NCBI RefSeq assembly: GCF_025717065.2
Contig: NZ_JAOVZO020000020.1
Span: 1-64,000, forward strand
From: Tahibacter soli
GTDB lineage: Bacteria > Pseudomonadota > Gammaproteobacteria > Xanthomonadales > Rhodanobacteraceae
Direction of reading: 5' to 3'
Length of the DNA: 64,000 nt
Within the stretch, counting starts at the first letter, position 1. Every line of letters starts with the position of its first letter. The notes under the pieces are model-generated. The model was given only the letters and a program-made list of their open reading frames with translations, searched no databases and was not told the origin of the DNA. A program made the position numbers and the translations under genes. This document shows, piece by piece, positions 35,064 through 43,486 of the stretch.

Positions 35064-35648
35064 GTGTCTGGCCGTAACGACAACGACAATTCGCAAAACG
35101 CCGAGCCCGAAGTGACCCGGCTGCTCGTCGCCTGGAGCCGCGGCGACGCGCGCGCGGCCGAACAGCTGACCGAAGTCGTCTATGCGCAGGTGCGCGCGAT
35201 CGCCGGCAAGCACCTGCGCCAGTTCGAGGGCGAGGTGACGCTCGCGCCGACCGAACTCGCGAACGAGCTGTTTCTGCGACTTCTGTCCCGGGACATCGAC
35301 TGGCGCGACCGCCGCCACTTCTTCGGCGTCGTCGTCGCGGCGATGCGCAACCTCCTGATCGACGTCGCGCGCGCGCGCGGCAGCGAAAAGCGCGGCGGCG
35401 GCCAGATCCACGTCACGCTCTCGTCGGCCGAGGACCACGTCAGCGAAAACAGCGAACCCGAAATGCTCAACAGCGCGCTCGACGCGCTGCGCGAGATCGA
35501 TCCGCGCAAGTGCGAAGTGATCGAACTGACGTATTTCCTGGGCTTGAAGCGTGAGGAAATCGCCGAAACGCTCGACGTGTCGCTCGCGACCGTCGACCGC
35601 GAACTGCGTTTCGCGCGCGCCTGGCTCAAGGAGCGCCTGCAGGCATGA
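35064..35648 (+). CDS. ECF sigma factor (sigma-70 ECF, PF07638 type)
   Basis: 194 aa from GTG 35064, fixed by a perfect AAGGAGG five bases upstream; the open frame extends earlier but without a start signal. Region 2 (LAPTELANELFLRLL, then RRHFFGVVVAAMRNLLIDVA) and region 4 helix-turn-helix (REEIAETLDVSLATVDRELR) are clear. This ECF class is typically encoded beside a Pkn2-type Ser/Thr kinase rather than an anti-sigma factor, and that is the case here: the kinase ATG overlaps its stop codon by 4 bp. Kinase-controlled sigma activity is therefore the likely mode, inferred from the family and gene order. Confidence 0.93.
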   Translation: MSGRNDNDNSQNAEPEVTRLLVAWSRGDARAAEQLTEVVYAQVRAIAGKHLRQFEGEVTLAPTELANELFLRLLSRDIDWRDRRHFFGVVVAAMRNLLIDVARARGSEKRGGGQIHVTLSSAEDHVSENSEPEMLNSALDALREIDPRKCEVIELTYFLGLKREEIAETLDVSLATVDRELRFARAWLKERLQA

Positions 35649-38416
35649 GCACGGCCGTCGAACGCTGGCGGCGCCTGCAGGAGATGTTCGAAACGCTGAT
35701 CGAACTGCCGTCCGACGCGCGCGCGGAATGGCTGGCGGCGCTGCCCGACCCCGACGACCTCAAGCGCGAAGCGCTCGCGCTCGTCGCCGCCGACGAGGAC
35801 GCCGCCGCGTCGATCACGCGCGGCGTCGGCGCGGTCGCGGCGGCCGCCGACGCGCAGCCGTCGCCGGCGATCGGCCTCAAGCTCGGCCCGTACCGCCTGC
35901 TCGCGGAAATCGGGTCGGGCGGCATGGGCACCGTCTTTCTCGCCGAACGCGCCGACGCCGAGTTCGACCGCCAGGTCGCGATCAAGGTGATCCGCGGACT
36001 GCCCACGCGCGATGCGGCCGAGCGCCTGCGCCGCGAACGGCAGATCCTGGCGAACCTCGAACATCCGCATATCGCGGGCCTGCTCGACGGCGGCACCACG
36101 GCCGACGGCCAGCCGTATCTCGTGATGGAATACGTCGACGGCGAACCGGTCACGCGCTGGTGCCGCGAAAACCACAAATCCACGACGGCGCGATTGGAAC
36201 TGTTCCGCAAAGTGTGCCTGGCTATCCAGTACGCGCACCAGCGGCTGGTGATCCATCGCGACCTGAAGCCCGCGAACGTGCTCGTGCGCCGCGACGGCGA
36301 ACCGGCCGTGCTCGACTTCGGCATCGCCAAGCTGCTCGATCCGCACGCGAGCGGCCCCGGCGTCGAGGCGACCGGCGCGTACTGGTTCACGCCGACGTAC
36401 GCGAGCCCCGAACAGCGTCGCGGCGAGCCGGTCAACACCGCCACCGACGTGTTCGCGCTCGGACTCTTGCTGTACGAAATGCTCGCCGAACGCGTGCCGC
36501 CGACCGACGCGCAGGGCCATCTCGCCGTCGCCGGCCTGCGCGACGAGACCGGGCGCGTCGTGCCGCGCGAACTCGCGCTGATCATCGGCCGCGCGACGCA
36601 TCCGGAACCGTCGCGCCGCTACGCGTCGCCCGAGGCGCTGTCGGAAGACATCCGCCGCTATCTGCGCGGACGCCCGGTGCTCGCGGCGCCCGACAGTCTC
36701 GTCTACCGCACGCGCAAGATGCTCACGCGCCACCCGCTCACGTTCGCCGCGCTCACGCTCGCGGTGCTCGCGGTCGCCGCGTCCACGTGGCGGCTGACCG
36801 CCGAACGCGACCGCGCGCTGCGCGCCGAGGCCAAGGCGCAGCGCGAGTCGACGACGACGCGCCACGTGCTCGACTATCTCGCGTCGCTGTTCGAAGCCGC
36901 GTCGCCCGAGCACGCCGGCAACAAGCCGCTCAGTCCGCGCGAGCTGATCGACATCGGACGCCGCGAAGTCGATACCCGGCTCGCCGGCGAACCGGCGCAG
37001 CGTGCGCGCCTGCTCGGCGTATTCGGCCGCATCTACAGCGAACTCGGCGCCCCCGAACAGAGCGCCGAGGCGATCCGCGCCGCGGCCGATCTCGAAAAGC
37101 AGTACGGCACACGCGAGCAGTACGCGCGCTACCTGTACGACCTCGGCTATTCGCTGAACCTCGCCGAGCAGCCCGAACAGGCCGCGCCGGTACTCGAAGA
37201 GGCCGTCAGGGAACTCGCCGCCGCCGCGCCGGACGACGCGACCGAGCGCGCCGGCGCGCTCTCGACGCTCGCGCTCGCACAGGCGCGCAACGGCGACAAG
37301 TCGAAGGCGCTCACGACGGCACTGGAGGCGCGCGCGCTCGCGGTCGACGCGAACGTCGAGGACGAAACGGTGCGCTCGCGCGTGTGGACCGCGCTCGCCG
37401 AAGTGTACCGGCGCAGCGGCAATCTCAAGGCCGCCGAGGAATCCACGCAGCAGGCGATCGACATCCTGCGCCGCACCCTGCCGGCCGATTCGCCCGAGGT
37501 GATGAGCGCGAACGGATTCATGACCGAGGTGTACGTTGCGCAGGGCCGCCCGGCCGACGCCGAACGCCTGCTGCGCGAAATGCTGCGCGTGCGCTTGAAG
37601 ACGCTAGACCCCGGCAGCGCATGGGCGATCACGGTGCGCAACAATCTGGGCGAAGCGCTGTACCTGCAGGGCAAGCTGTTCGAGGCGATCGAACAGTTTC
37701 GCGAGAACCTCGAATACCTGCGCCGCGAAGGCGACTACGACAGCGCGTCGTACAGCATCAGCCTGAACAATCTCGCGTCGCTGACCGAGCAGACCGAAGA
37801 CTACGCCAAGGCCGCGGAGCTATTTCGCGAAGTGCTCCAGCGCAGCACGCCCAAGTCCGGCGAGGCGGCGTCGCCGCGTCTGCCGACGTTCCGCCAGAAT
37901 CTCGGTCGCTGCCTGATGCTCTCGGGCAAACTCGACGAGGCGTATCCGCTGCTTGAACGGCCGATCGAAAATTCGACGGATCTCGAACTCGAAAGCGGCC
38001 GTCGCCTGCTGCATCTGGCCGAATGGATGCGCCGCAAGACGCGCCTCGCCGACGCGCTGCGCTACGCCGACCAGGCGTCCGCGGCGTTCCTCACCGTGCT
38101 GCCGGCCGAGCATCCGCGCCAGGGCGCCGTCGCGCGCATCCGCGGGCTGACGCTCGCGGACATGGGCCGCACCGACGAGGCGATCGTCGCGATGCGCCGC
38201 GCGGTGGAACTCCTCGCCAAGGGCATGGGCGAGGAAGCCAACGTCACGCTCGACGCGAAAGTGCAGCTCGCATCGCTGCTCGCGCAGAAGGGGCAGCGCG
38301 ACGAGGCCGGCGCGATCGCCGCGGCGATCGCGGCGCCGATCGACCGGCGTTTCGTCGATACTTCGCCGCTACGACGCCAGTTCGGTGCGTTGCAAACGAG
38401 ACTGCACGGTACATGA
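35645..38416 (+). CDS. Membrane Ser/Thr protein kinase with TPR domain
   Basis: 923 aa. The N-terminal 80 residues look like a small helical segment. The Pkn2/Hanks kinase domain follows: GSGGMGTVFLAE glycine loop, Lys114 in VAIK, Asp206 in HRDLKPANVL, Asp224 in DFG, and YASPEQRRGE. A single membrane helix at about 365-385 (LTFAALTLAVLAVAA) separates it from an approximately 530-residue region of TPRs and helical repeats. All catalytic residues are present. The start codon overlaps the sigma gene stop (ATGA), and its own stop overlaps sbcB the same way. It probably senses an envelope cue through the TPR region and signals to the sigma factor; substrates are not visible from sequence. Confidence 0.92.
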   Translation: MSTAVERWRRLQEMFETLIELPSDARAEWLAALPDPDDLKREALALVAADEDAAASITRGVGAVAAAADAQPSPAIGLKLGPYRLLAEIGSGGMGTVFLAERADAEFDRQVAIKVIRGLPTRDAAERLRRERQILANLEHPHIAGLLDGGTTADGQPYLVMEYVDGEPVTRWCRENHKSTTARLELFRKVCLAIQYAHQRLVIHRDLKPANVLVRRDGEPAVLDFGIAKLLDPHASGPGVEATGAYWFTPTYASPEQRRGEPVNTATDVFALGLLLYEMLAERVPPTDAQGHLAVAGLRDETGRVVPRELALIIGRATHPEPSRRYASPEALSEDIRRYLRGRPVLAAPDSLVYRTRKMLTRHPLTFAALTLAVLAVAASTWRLTAERDRALRAEAKAQRESTTTRHVLDYLASLFEAASPEHAGNKPLSPRELIDIGRREVDTRLAGEPAQRARLLGVFGRIYSELGAPEQSAEAIRAAADLEKQYGTREQYARYLYDLGYSLNLAEQPEQAAPVLEEAVRELAAAAPDDATERAGALSTLALAQARNGDKSKALTTALEARALAVDANVEDETVRSRVWTALAEVYRRSGNLKAAEESTQQAIDILRRTLPADSPEVMSANGFMTEVYVAQGRPADAERLLREMLRVRLKTLDPGSAWAITVRNNLGEALYLQGKLFEAIEQFRENLEYLRREGDYDSASYSISLNNLASLTEQTEDYAKAAELFREVLQRSTPKSGEAASPRLPTFRQNLGRCLMLSGKLDEAYPLLERPIENSTDLELESGRRLLHLAEWMRRKTRLADALRYADQASAAFLTVLPAEHPRQGAVARIRGLTLADMGRTDEAIVAMRRAVELLAKGMGEEANVTLDAKVQLASLLAQKGQRDEAGAIAAAIAAPIDRRFVDTSPLRRQFGALQTRLHGT

Positions 38417-39852
38417 CCGCGACATTCTTCTGGCACGACTACGAAACGACCGGCGCCGATCCGCGGCGCGACCGACCCTCCCAGTTCGCCGGCATCCGCA
38501 CGACGCTCGATCTCGAACCGGTCGGCGAGCCGGTCGAGTTTTTCTGCAAGCCCGCGCCCGACGTACTGCCGCATCCGGTCGCCGCGCTGATAACCGGCAT
38601 CACGCCGCAGTCGATGCAGACGCGCGGCGTGACCGAGGCCGAATTCGCCGCGCGCGTGCACGAGGAACTCGCCGCGCCCGGCACCTGCGGCGTCGGCTAC
38701 AACTCGCTGCGCTTCGACGACGAGTTCACGCGCAACCTCTTCTACCGCAATTTCTACGAACCGTATGCGCGCGAGTGGGAGAACGGCAATTCGCGCTGGG
38801 ACCTGATCGACCTCGTACGCATGACCTACGCGCTGCGCCCCGACGGCATCGCGTGGCCGCGACGCGACGACGGCAGCGCAAGCTTCAAACTCGAAGACCT
38901 TGCGAGCGCGAACCGGCTCGACCAGCAGCGCGCGCACGACGCGCTGTCGGACGTGCACGCGCTGATTGGTCTCGCGCGCCTGATCCGCATCCGCCAGCCG
39001 CGCCTGTTCGACTTCTACTTCGGTCTGCGCAAGAAGCAGCGCGCGTTCGAGCTGCTCGACGTCGCGCGCACCGCGCCGGTCGTGCACGTGTCGTCGCGCT
39101 ATCCCGCGACGCGCGGGTGCCTTGCCATCGTCGCGCCTATCGCGGCGCATCCGGACCAGCCGAACGGCGTCATCGTCGTCGATCTCGACGCCGATCCCAC
39201 GCCGCTCGCCGAACTCGACGCCGACGACATCGCCGATCGCGTGTTCACGCCGCGCGACGCGCTGCCCGAAGGCGTCGAGCGCATTCCGCTGAAAGTGGTG
39301 CACGCGAACAAGTCGCCGGCGCTCGCGCCGCTGTCGGTGCTGCAGGGCGTCGACCACGCGCGCATCGCGCTCGATCTCGACCGGTGCCTCGCCAACCTCG
39401 AACGCATCCGCGCGATTCCCGATCTCGCCGCGAAAGTGCGGCAGGTGTTCGCGCGGCGCGACGAGGCGCCCGCCGAGCAGGACAGCGAGCTGGCGATCTA
39501 CGCCGGCTTCTTCGGCGACGGCGACCGGCGCCTGATGCGCGACGTGCGGCGCACGCCGCCCGAGCGCCTGGGCGCGCAGCGCTTCGCGTTTCGCGACGCG
39601 CGCTGCGAGCCGCTCCTGTTTCGCTACCGCGCGCGCAACTGGCCCGAAACGCTCAGCGCCGAAGAACAAGCGCAGTGGCTCGCACAGTGCAGACGCCGGC
39701 TCGAAGTGCAGACCGACGTCACCGCGCTGACGTTCGACGACTACTTCGAGAAGATTGCACAAGCGCGCCTGATGCCCGAAGCGGCCGGCCGACAGGCCGT
39801 GCTCGACGCGCTCGACGCGTGGGGGCGTGAGCGGCGTCGCGAGTTGGCGTAA
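38413..39852 (+). CDS. sbcB: Exodeoxyribonuclease I
   Basis: 479 aa, the normal length. A DEDDh 3'-5' single-strand DNA exonuclease used in recombination and mismatch repair. Motifs: FFWHDYETTGADPRRDRPSQ (catalytic D and E), YNSLRFDDEFTRNLFYRNFY, and RAHDALSDVHALIGLARL (H and D). The SH3-like and helical C-terminal regions follow (LDLDRCLANLERIR). ATG 38413 overlaps the kinase stop codon (ATGA), so a housekeeping DNA repair gene is translationally coupled to a signalling kinase. Confidence 0.96.
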   Translation: MTATFFWHDYETTGADPRRDRPSQFAGIRTTLDLEPVGEPVEFFCKPAPDVLPHPVAALITGITPQSMQTRGVTEAEFAARVHEELAAPGTCGVGYNSLRFDDEFTRNLFYRNFYEPYAREWENGNSRWDLIDLVRMTYALRPDGIAWPRRDDGSASFKLEDLASANRLDQQRAHDALSDVHALIGLARLIRIRQPRLFDFYFGLRKKQRAFELLDVARTAPVVHVSSRYPATRGCLAIVAPIAAHPDQPNGVIVVDLDADPTPLAELDADDIADRVFTPRDALPEGVERIPLKVVHANKSPALAPLSVLQGVDHARIALDLDRCLANLERIRAIPDLAAKVRQVFARRDEAPAEQDSELAIYAGFFGDGDRRLMRDVRRTPPERLGAQRFAFRDARCEPLLFRYRARNWPETLSAEEQAQWLAQCRRRLEVQTDVTALTFDDYFEKIAQARLMPEAAGRQAVLDALDAWGRERRRELA

Positions 39853-39881
39853 GCTCGCCGCATCCGCAATCCGGGTGCGCC

Positions 39882-40568
39882 ATGCCGACCGCCTACTTCT
39901 CGAAAGCCACGTTCCAGTTCCTGCGCGACCTTGCCGCGAACAACGACCGCGAGTGGTTCGCGGCGAACAAGACGCGCTACGAAGACGTACTGCGCAAACC
40001 GTTTCTCGCGCTCATCGCCGACCTCGCCGCGCCGCTGTCGAAAGTCAGCGCGCACTACCGCGCCGACGCGCGGCCGCAGGGCGGCTCGCTGTTCCGCATC
40101 CATCGCGACACGCGTTTTTCGAACGACAAGCGCCCGTACAAGACGGCGGCCGGCGCCAAGCTGTTCCACGAACGCACGCGAGAAATCGAGGCGCCGGTGT
40201 TCTACATCCACATCGCGCCCGGCGAGTGTTTCTTCGGCGGCGGCATCTGGCACGGCCAGCCCGACACGGTGAAAAAAGTTCGCGAATTTCTCGCCGACAA
40301 TCCCGCGGCGTGGAAAAAAGCGGTGCGCGGCAAGGCGTTCGCGAACCTGTTCGAACAAGGCGGCGAGTCGCTGACGCGGCCGCCGCGCGGGTTCGACCCG
40401 AACCACGAGCTGATCGACGACATCAAGCGCAAGGACTTCGTCGCGCACCGCAACTTCAACGACGCGATGGCGACGTCGGCCGAGCTGCATCCGTTCCTGG
40501 TCGAGTCGATCAAGGGGCTCGCGCCGATGATCGACTATCTTTGCGCGGCGGTGGAACTGGAGTTCTGA
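39882..40568 (+). CDS. DUF2461 family protein
   Basis: 228 aa. It has the family pattern (FLRDLAANNDREWFAANKTR at the start, then FRIHRDTRFSNDKRPYKTAA, FYIHIAPGECFFGGGIWHG). The family is widespread, cytoplasmic and of unknown function. It starts 29 bp after sbcB on the same strand; no clear ribosome-binding site was seen, so the start is by family length. Confidence 0.88.
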   Translation: MPTAYFSKATFQFLRDLAANNDREWFAANKTRYEDVLRKPFLALIADLAAPLSKVSAHYRADARPQGGSLFRIHRDTRFSNDKRPYKTAAGAKLFHERTREIEAPVFYIHIAPGECFFGGGIWHGQPDTVKKVREFLADNPAAWKKAVRGKAFANLFEQGGESLTRPPRGFDPNHELIDDIKRKDFVAHRNFNDAMATSAELHPFLVESIKGLAPMIDYLCAAVELEF

Positions 40569-40647
40569 CGCCGCTTGCGTCGTCGATGCGCGCGGTGGAT
40601 ACTCCGCGCCTCCCACCCCACCCGCCGCCGATCCAGCGGCAATCACC

Positions 40648-42381
40648 ATGCGAGCCTCGACCACTGACGTCGCCGACGTCATCGTGGAAGTCGTCAGCGA
40701 CGACAAGACGCCGTCTTTCTTCATCGCAAAAACCCTCCGCTCCATTTTCGGCAAGACCGAAAACGACGCCAACCAGCTCAGTCACGCCGTACAACGGCAC
40801 GGCAAGGCGCGCCTGGGCCCCTACCTGCCGTCCGTTGCCAAAACCTTGTGCGGCGCGGTGCAGAAATACGCTGACGCCGCCGGTCATCCGTTGCGTGCGC
40901 GCATCGCGCCGGAAGACGACGCCCTCGCGACACCGACGCGATGCAGCTACTGCGAGCGCGAGCACGCCGCCAGCCGGATGATGTACGCCGGCCGCGATTC
41001 GCTGATCTGCGATGCCTGCGTGCTCGGCTGCGCGCAGCAGCTGCGGACCGCCACGCCGTACCGGCCGCATCGCCATGCGCACGAGCTGCTCGACTGGCAC
41101 TACGGCGGCGTACCCGGCGCCGATCTCGTCGTCGTGCGACGCGCGTTTCCCTGGCGCATGCGCGTCGACCTGCAGCGCGCGCTCGAGGAGACCATGCGCG
41201 AGTGCGAAGCCTCGTGCCACGGCGTCTCGTGGACCGACACGCACATGGAACTCACCGCCGCGATGCTGCTCGTCGAACGCGGCAACTTCGCACGCACCCT
41301 GAGCCCGCTGCAGTACGAGGAAATCGACGTCGGCGGCGACGCGCCGGTACGCTGCCTGTTGAACGCCCTGTGGCTGCTGCGCGACGGAGACACGCCGATC
41401 ACGGTGCTGCTGACGCGCCGCCCGCGCGACGAAACCGCCGGGCTCACGATCAGCATCGCCTCGCCGCCCGGTGCGGACAGCCGCGCGTTCGCCGATCGCC
41501 TGTTCGCGCGGCTCGTCGAGGCGATCGAACAGGCGCACTCCTATCGCGGCAAGGTGCTGTCGCTCGAACGCGAAACGCGTTTCAACGGCTATGCGGGCGG
41601 CATCGCCGTGCACAAACTGCCGTCGGTGGCGCGCGATGCCGTCGTCCTGCCCGAGTCGACGCTGCAGCTGCTCGAGCGCAACGTCGTCTCGTTCGCCGCG
41701 GTGCGCCGGCGCCTGATCGGACTCGGACAGTCGGGCAAGAAAGGGCTGCTGTTCCACGGTCCGCCCGGCACCGGCAAGACGCATACGGTGCGCTGGCTCG
41801 CCGGCTGCCTGCCCGACCACACCACGCTGCTCGTCGCCGCGCAGGAAATCTGTGACATCGGCGAATACTTCGCGCTCGCCCGCCTGCTGCAGCCGGCGAT
41901 CGTCGTTATCGAGGACGCCGACCTGATCGCGCGCGAACGCGGTCGCGGCGGACCGGGTTCGGAGATGCTGCTCAACGAGCTCATGAACGAAATGGACGGC
42001 CTCAAGCCCGATGCCGAACTGTTCGTCATCCTGACGACGAACCGGCCGCAGGTGCTCGAAGCGGCGCTCGCGCAACGACCCGGCCGCATCGACCAGGCGA
42101 TCGAGTTTCCGTTGCCCGATCTCGCCGATCGCCGCACGCTGATCTCGCTGTATCGCGCGGAGCTGGCCGCGCCGGACGAGCTGATCGACGCGATCGCGCG
42201 CCGCACCGAAGGCGTCAGCGCCGCGTTCATGAAGGAGCTGATGCGACGTATTGCACAATGTGTCATCGAACGCGACGATCCGTCGGCACGCGGCGCGATC
42301 GCGGAAGACATCGATCGCGCCCTCGGCGAACTCGCACTCGGGCGCGACGGTATCGGCAAGGGTCTGCTCGGCATCGCGTGA
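40648..42381 (+). CDS. ClpS-like / ClpX-type zinc finger / AAA+ ATPase fusion
   Basis: 577 aa. Residues about 10-88 match the ClpS fold (VVSDDKTPSFFIAKTLRSIF, then AVQRHGKARLG and YADAAGHPLRARI). A four-Cys zinc finger like that of ClpX follows (C99, C102, C121, C124; CSYCEREH and ICDACVLGC). After a linker comes an FtsH/Cdc48-type AAA+ module with Walker A GPPGTGKT (371-378), a Walker B reading VVIEDAD (E422, D423) instead of DE, sensor TTNRP and RPGRIDQAIEF arginines. The N-degron pocket residues of E. coli ClpS (N34, H66) align to S17 and Q here. No protease domain, so it is probably an unfoldase or remodeller with its own adaptor domain. Partner unknown. Confidence 0.85.
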   Translation: MRASTTDVADVIVEVVSDDKTPSFFIAKTLRSIFGKTENDANQLSHAVQRHGKARLGPYLPSVAKTLCGAVQKYADAAGHPLRARIAPEDDALATPTRCSYCEREHAASRMMYAGRDSLICDACVLGCAQQLRTATPYRPHRHAHELLDWHYGGVPGADLVVVRRAFPWRMRVDLQRALEETMRECEASCHGVSWTDTHMELTAAMLLVERGNFARTLSPLQYEEIDVGGDAPVRCLLNALWLLRDGDTPITVLLTRRPRDETAGLTISIASPPGADSRAFADRLFARLVEAIEQAHSYRGKVLSLERETRFNGYAGGIAVHKLPSVARDAVVLPESTLQLLERNVVSFAAVRRRLIGLGQSGKKGLLFHGPPGTGKTHTVRWLAGCLPDHTTLLVAAQEICDIGEYFALARLLQPAIVVIEDADLIARERGRGGPGSEMLLNELMNEMDGLKPDAELFVILTTNRPQVLEAALAQRPGRIDQAIEFPLPDLADRRTLISLYRAELAAPDELIDAIARRTEGVSAAFMKELMRRIAQCVIERDDPSARGAIAEDIDRALGELALGRDGIGKGLLGIA

Positions 42382-42385
42382 TGAC

Positions 42386-42417
42386 CGGCGTGCGGCGGAC
42401 CGCCCCGCCGCACGCCG
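42386..42417. terminator. Strong hairpin after the ClpS-AAA gene, no U tract
   Basis: A perfect 12-bp GC-rich stem (cggcgtgcggcg / cgccgcacgccg) with an 8-base loop begins 5 bp after the stop codon. No T run follows, so it is a Rho-assisted terminator or an RNA-stabilising hairpin. Confidence 0.55.
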
Positions 42418-42430
42418 ATCAAACGTCCGT

Positions 42431-42459
42431 TTGACATCCGCAAAGTGGATTGTTACCTT
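42431..42459 (+). promoter_or_regulatory. Sigma70 promoter for the lipase-DUF4785 pair
   Basis: TTGACA (42431-42436), a 17-base spacer and TACCTT (42454-42459): perfect -35, 4/6 -10, ideal spacing. It implies a 5' leader of about 155 nt before ATG 42624; no riboswitch was recognised in the leader. Confidence 0.7.
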
Positions 42460-42599
42460 CCGCCGGCCGCGCGGCGACACGGGAGGGTGACCGTCGCGCG
42501 GGCATCGCCTGCAACGCTCCGGCCCACCGGTAGCGACACGGACCGTTTCCCCTGACCGGCACGATCGGAGCCTCACCGCGGCTCGCATTCGACAAGAAA

Positions 42600-42620
42600 T
42601 CCCGAGCCGCATCGGGAGGA
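42600..42620 (+). promoter_or_regulatory. Small hairpin overlapping the lipase ribosome-binding site
   Basis: A 6-bp stem (tcccga 42600-42605 / tcggga 42612-42617) takes in the first half of the Shine-Dalgarno GGGAGGA (42614-42620). It could moderate translation initiation; at 6 bp it may also be chance. Confidence 0.3.
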
Positions 42621-42623
42621 AGA

Positions 42624-43475
42624 ATGCTTCGTTACGCATCGGCGCTCGCGCTCGCACTCGGCGCCAGCTCGGCGTACGCCGTCACCGGCGTCGCCTTCGT
42701 ACACGGTACCGGCAAACAGACCAACGCCTACAACGACTACTGGCAGCCGGCCTTCGTCAATTCGGTTCGGCAGGGCCTGCCCGACCAGTCCAAATACCTC
42801 GTCGTCAACTGCGATTTCGAGCAGTACATGTGGGACAGCCGCGCCGCCGGCTGCCTCGCGACGCAGCTGACCGGCTTCATCAACGGCCAGGGCATCACCG
42901 ATCTCGTCGTCATCACGCATTCCAACGGCGGCAACGTGATGCGCTGGATCCTGTCGAATCCGACCTACGACAGCCGCTATCCGAACATCATCGCGAAGAT
43001 CCGCTGGGTCAACGCGGTCGCGGCGTCCAGCGCCGGCACGCCGCTCGCCGACGCCACGATGAACGGCAACGTGTTCGAACAGGCGCTCGGCTGGCTGCTC
43101 GGCTACAAGTCCGACGCGGTGCGCATGCAGCAGCTGTCGTGGATGGCCCAGTACAACCAGAACAACCTGCTCGGCACCGCGGGCCGGCCGGCGCTGCCGA
43201 AAGGCTTCTGGAACGTCGTCGGCACCGACGTCGACTCCTCGCCGTTCGACGGCGACAGCTATTGCGGCGGCTACGCGCTGAACGTGGGCCTCGAAACCAC
43301 GCAGAACTGGCTCTCCAGCTGCTCCGACGGCTTCCTCGAATGCACGAGCCAGTCGGCCGCGGGCCGCACGTGGTTCCGCGACGTCGACGTCACCGCCGGC
43401 CGCGAACCGCTGTCGCACAACCAGAGCCGGCGCGCGTGCTTCGGCCTCGACACGATCCTGCGCGACGACATCTGA
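42624..43475 (+). CDS. Secreted alpha/beta-hydrolase, lipase-like
   Basis: 283 aa with a Sec signal (MLRYASALALALGASSAYA) and GGGAGGA upstream. VAFVHGTGKQTN supplies the oxyanion-hole HG region. The nucleophile elbow reads ITHSNGGNV with Ser100, a THSNG variant of GHSxG. Several Cys (CDF, AAGC, YCGG, SSC, LEC) suggest disulfides after export. Catalytic Asp and His candidates lie in GTDVDSSPF and near LSHNQS but cannot be fixed from sequence alone. Cotranscribed with the next gene, 11 bp downstream, behind a good sigma70 promoter. Substrate unknown; a triacylglycerol-lipase-like activity is a reasonable guess. Confidence 0.82.
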   Translation: MLRYASALALALGASSAYAVTGVAFVHGTGKQTNAYNDYWQPAFVNSVRQGLPDQSKYLVVNCDFEQYMWDSRAAGCLATQLTGFINGQGITDLVVITHSNGGNVMRWILSNPTYDSRYPNIIAKIRWVNAVAASSAGTPLADATMNGNVFEQALGWLLGYKSDAVRMQQLSWMAQYNQNNLLGTAGRPALPKGFWNVVGTDVDSSPFDGDSYCGGYALNVGLETTQNWLSSCSDGFLECTSQSAAGRTWFRDVDVTAGREPLSHNQSRRACFGLDTILRDDI

Positions 43476-43486
43476 GGACGCCGACC

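Noticed and set aside
42487-42555. 22-codon GTG frame in the lipase leader
   Set aside because: The purine-rich stretch abuts the GTG with no spacing, codons are unremarkable, and nothing suggests a leader peptide.
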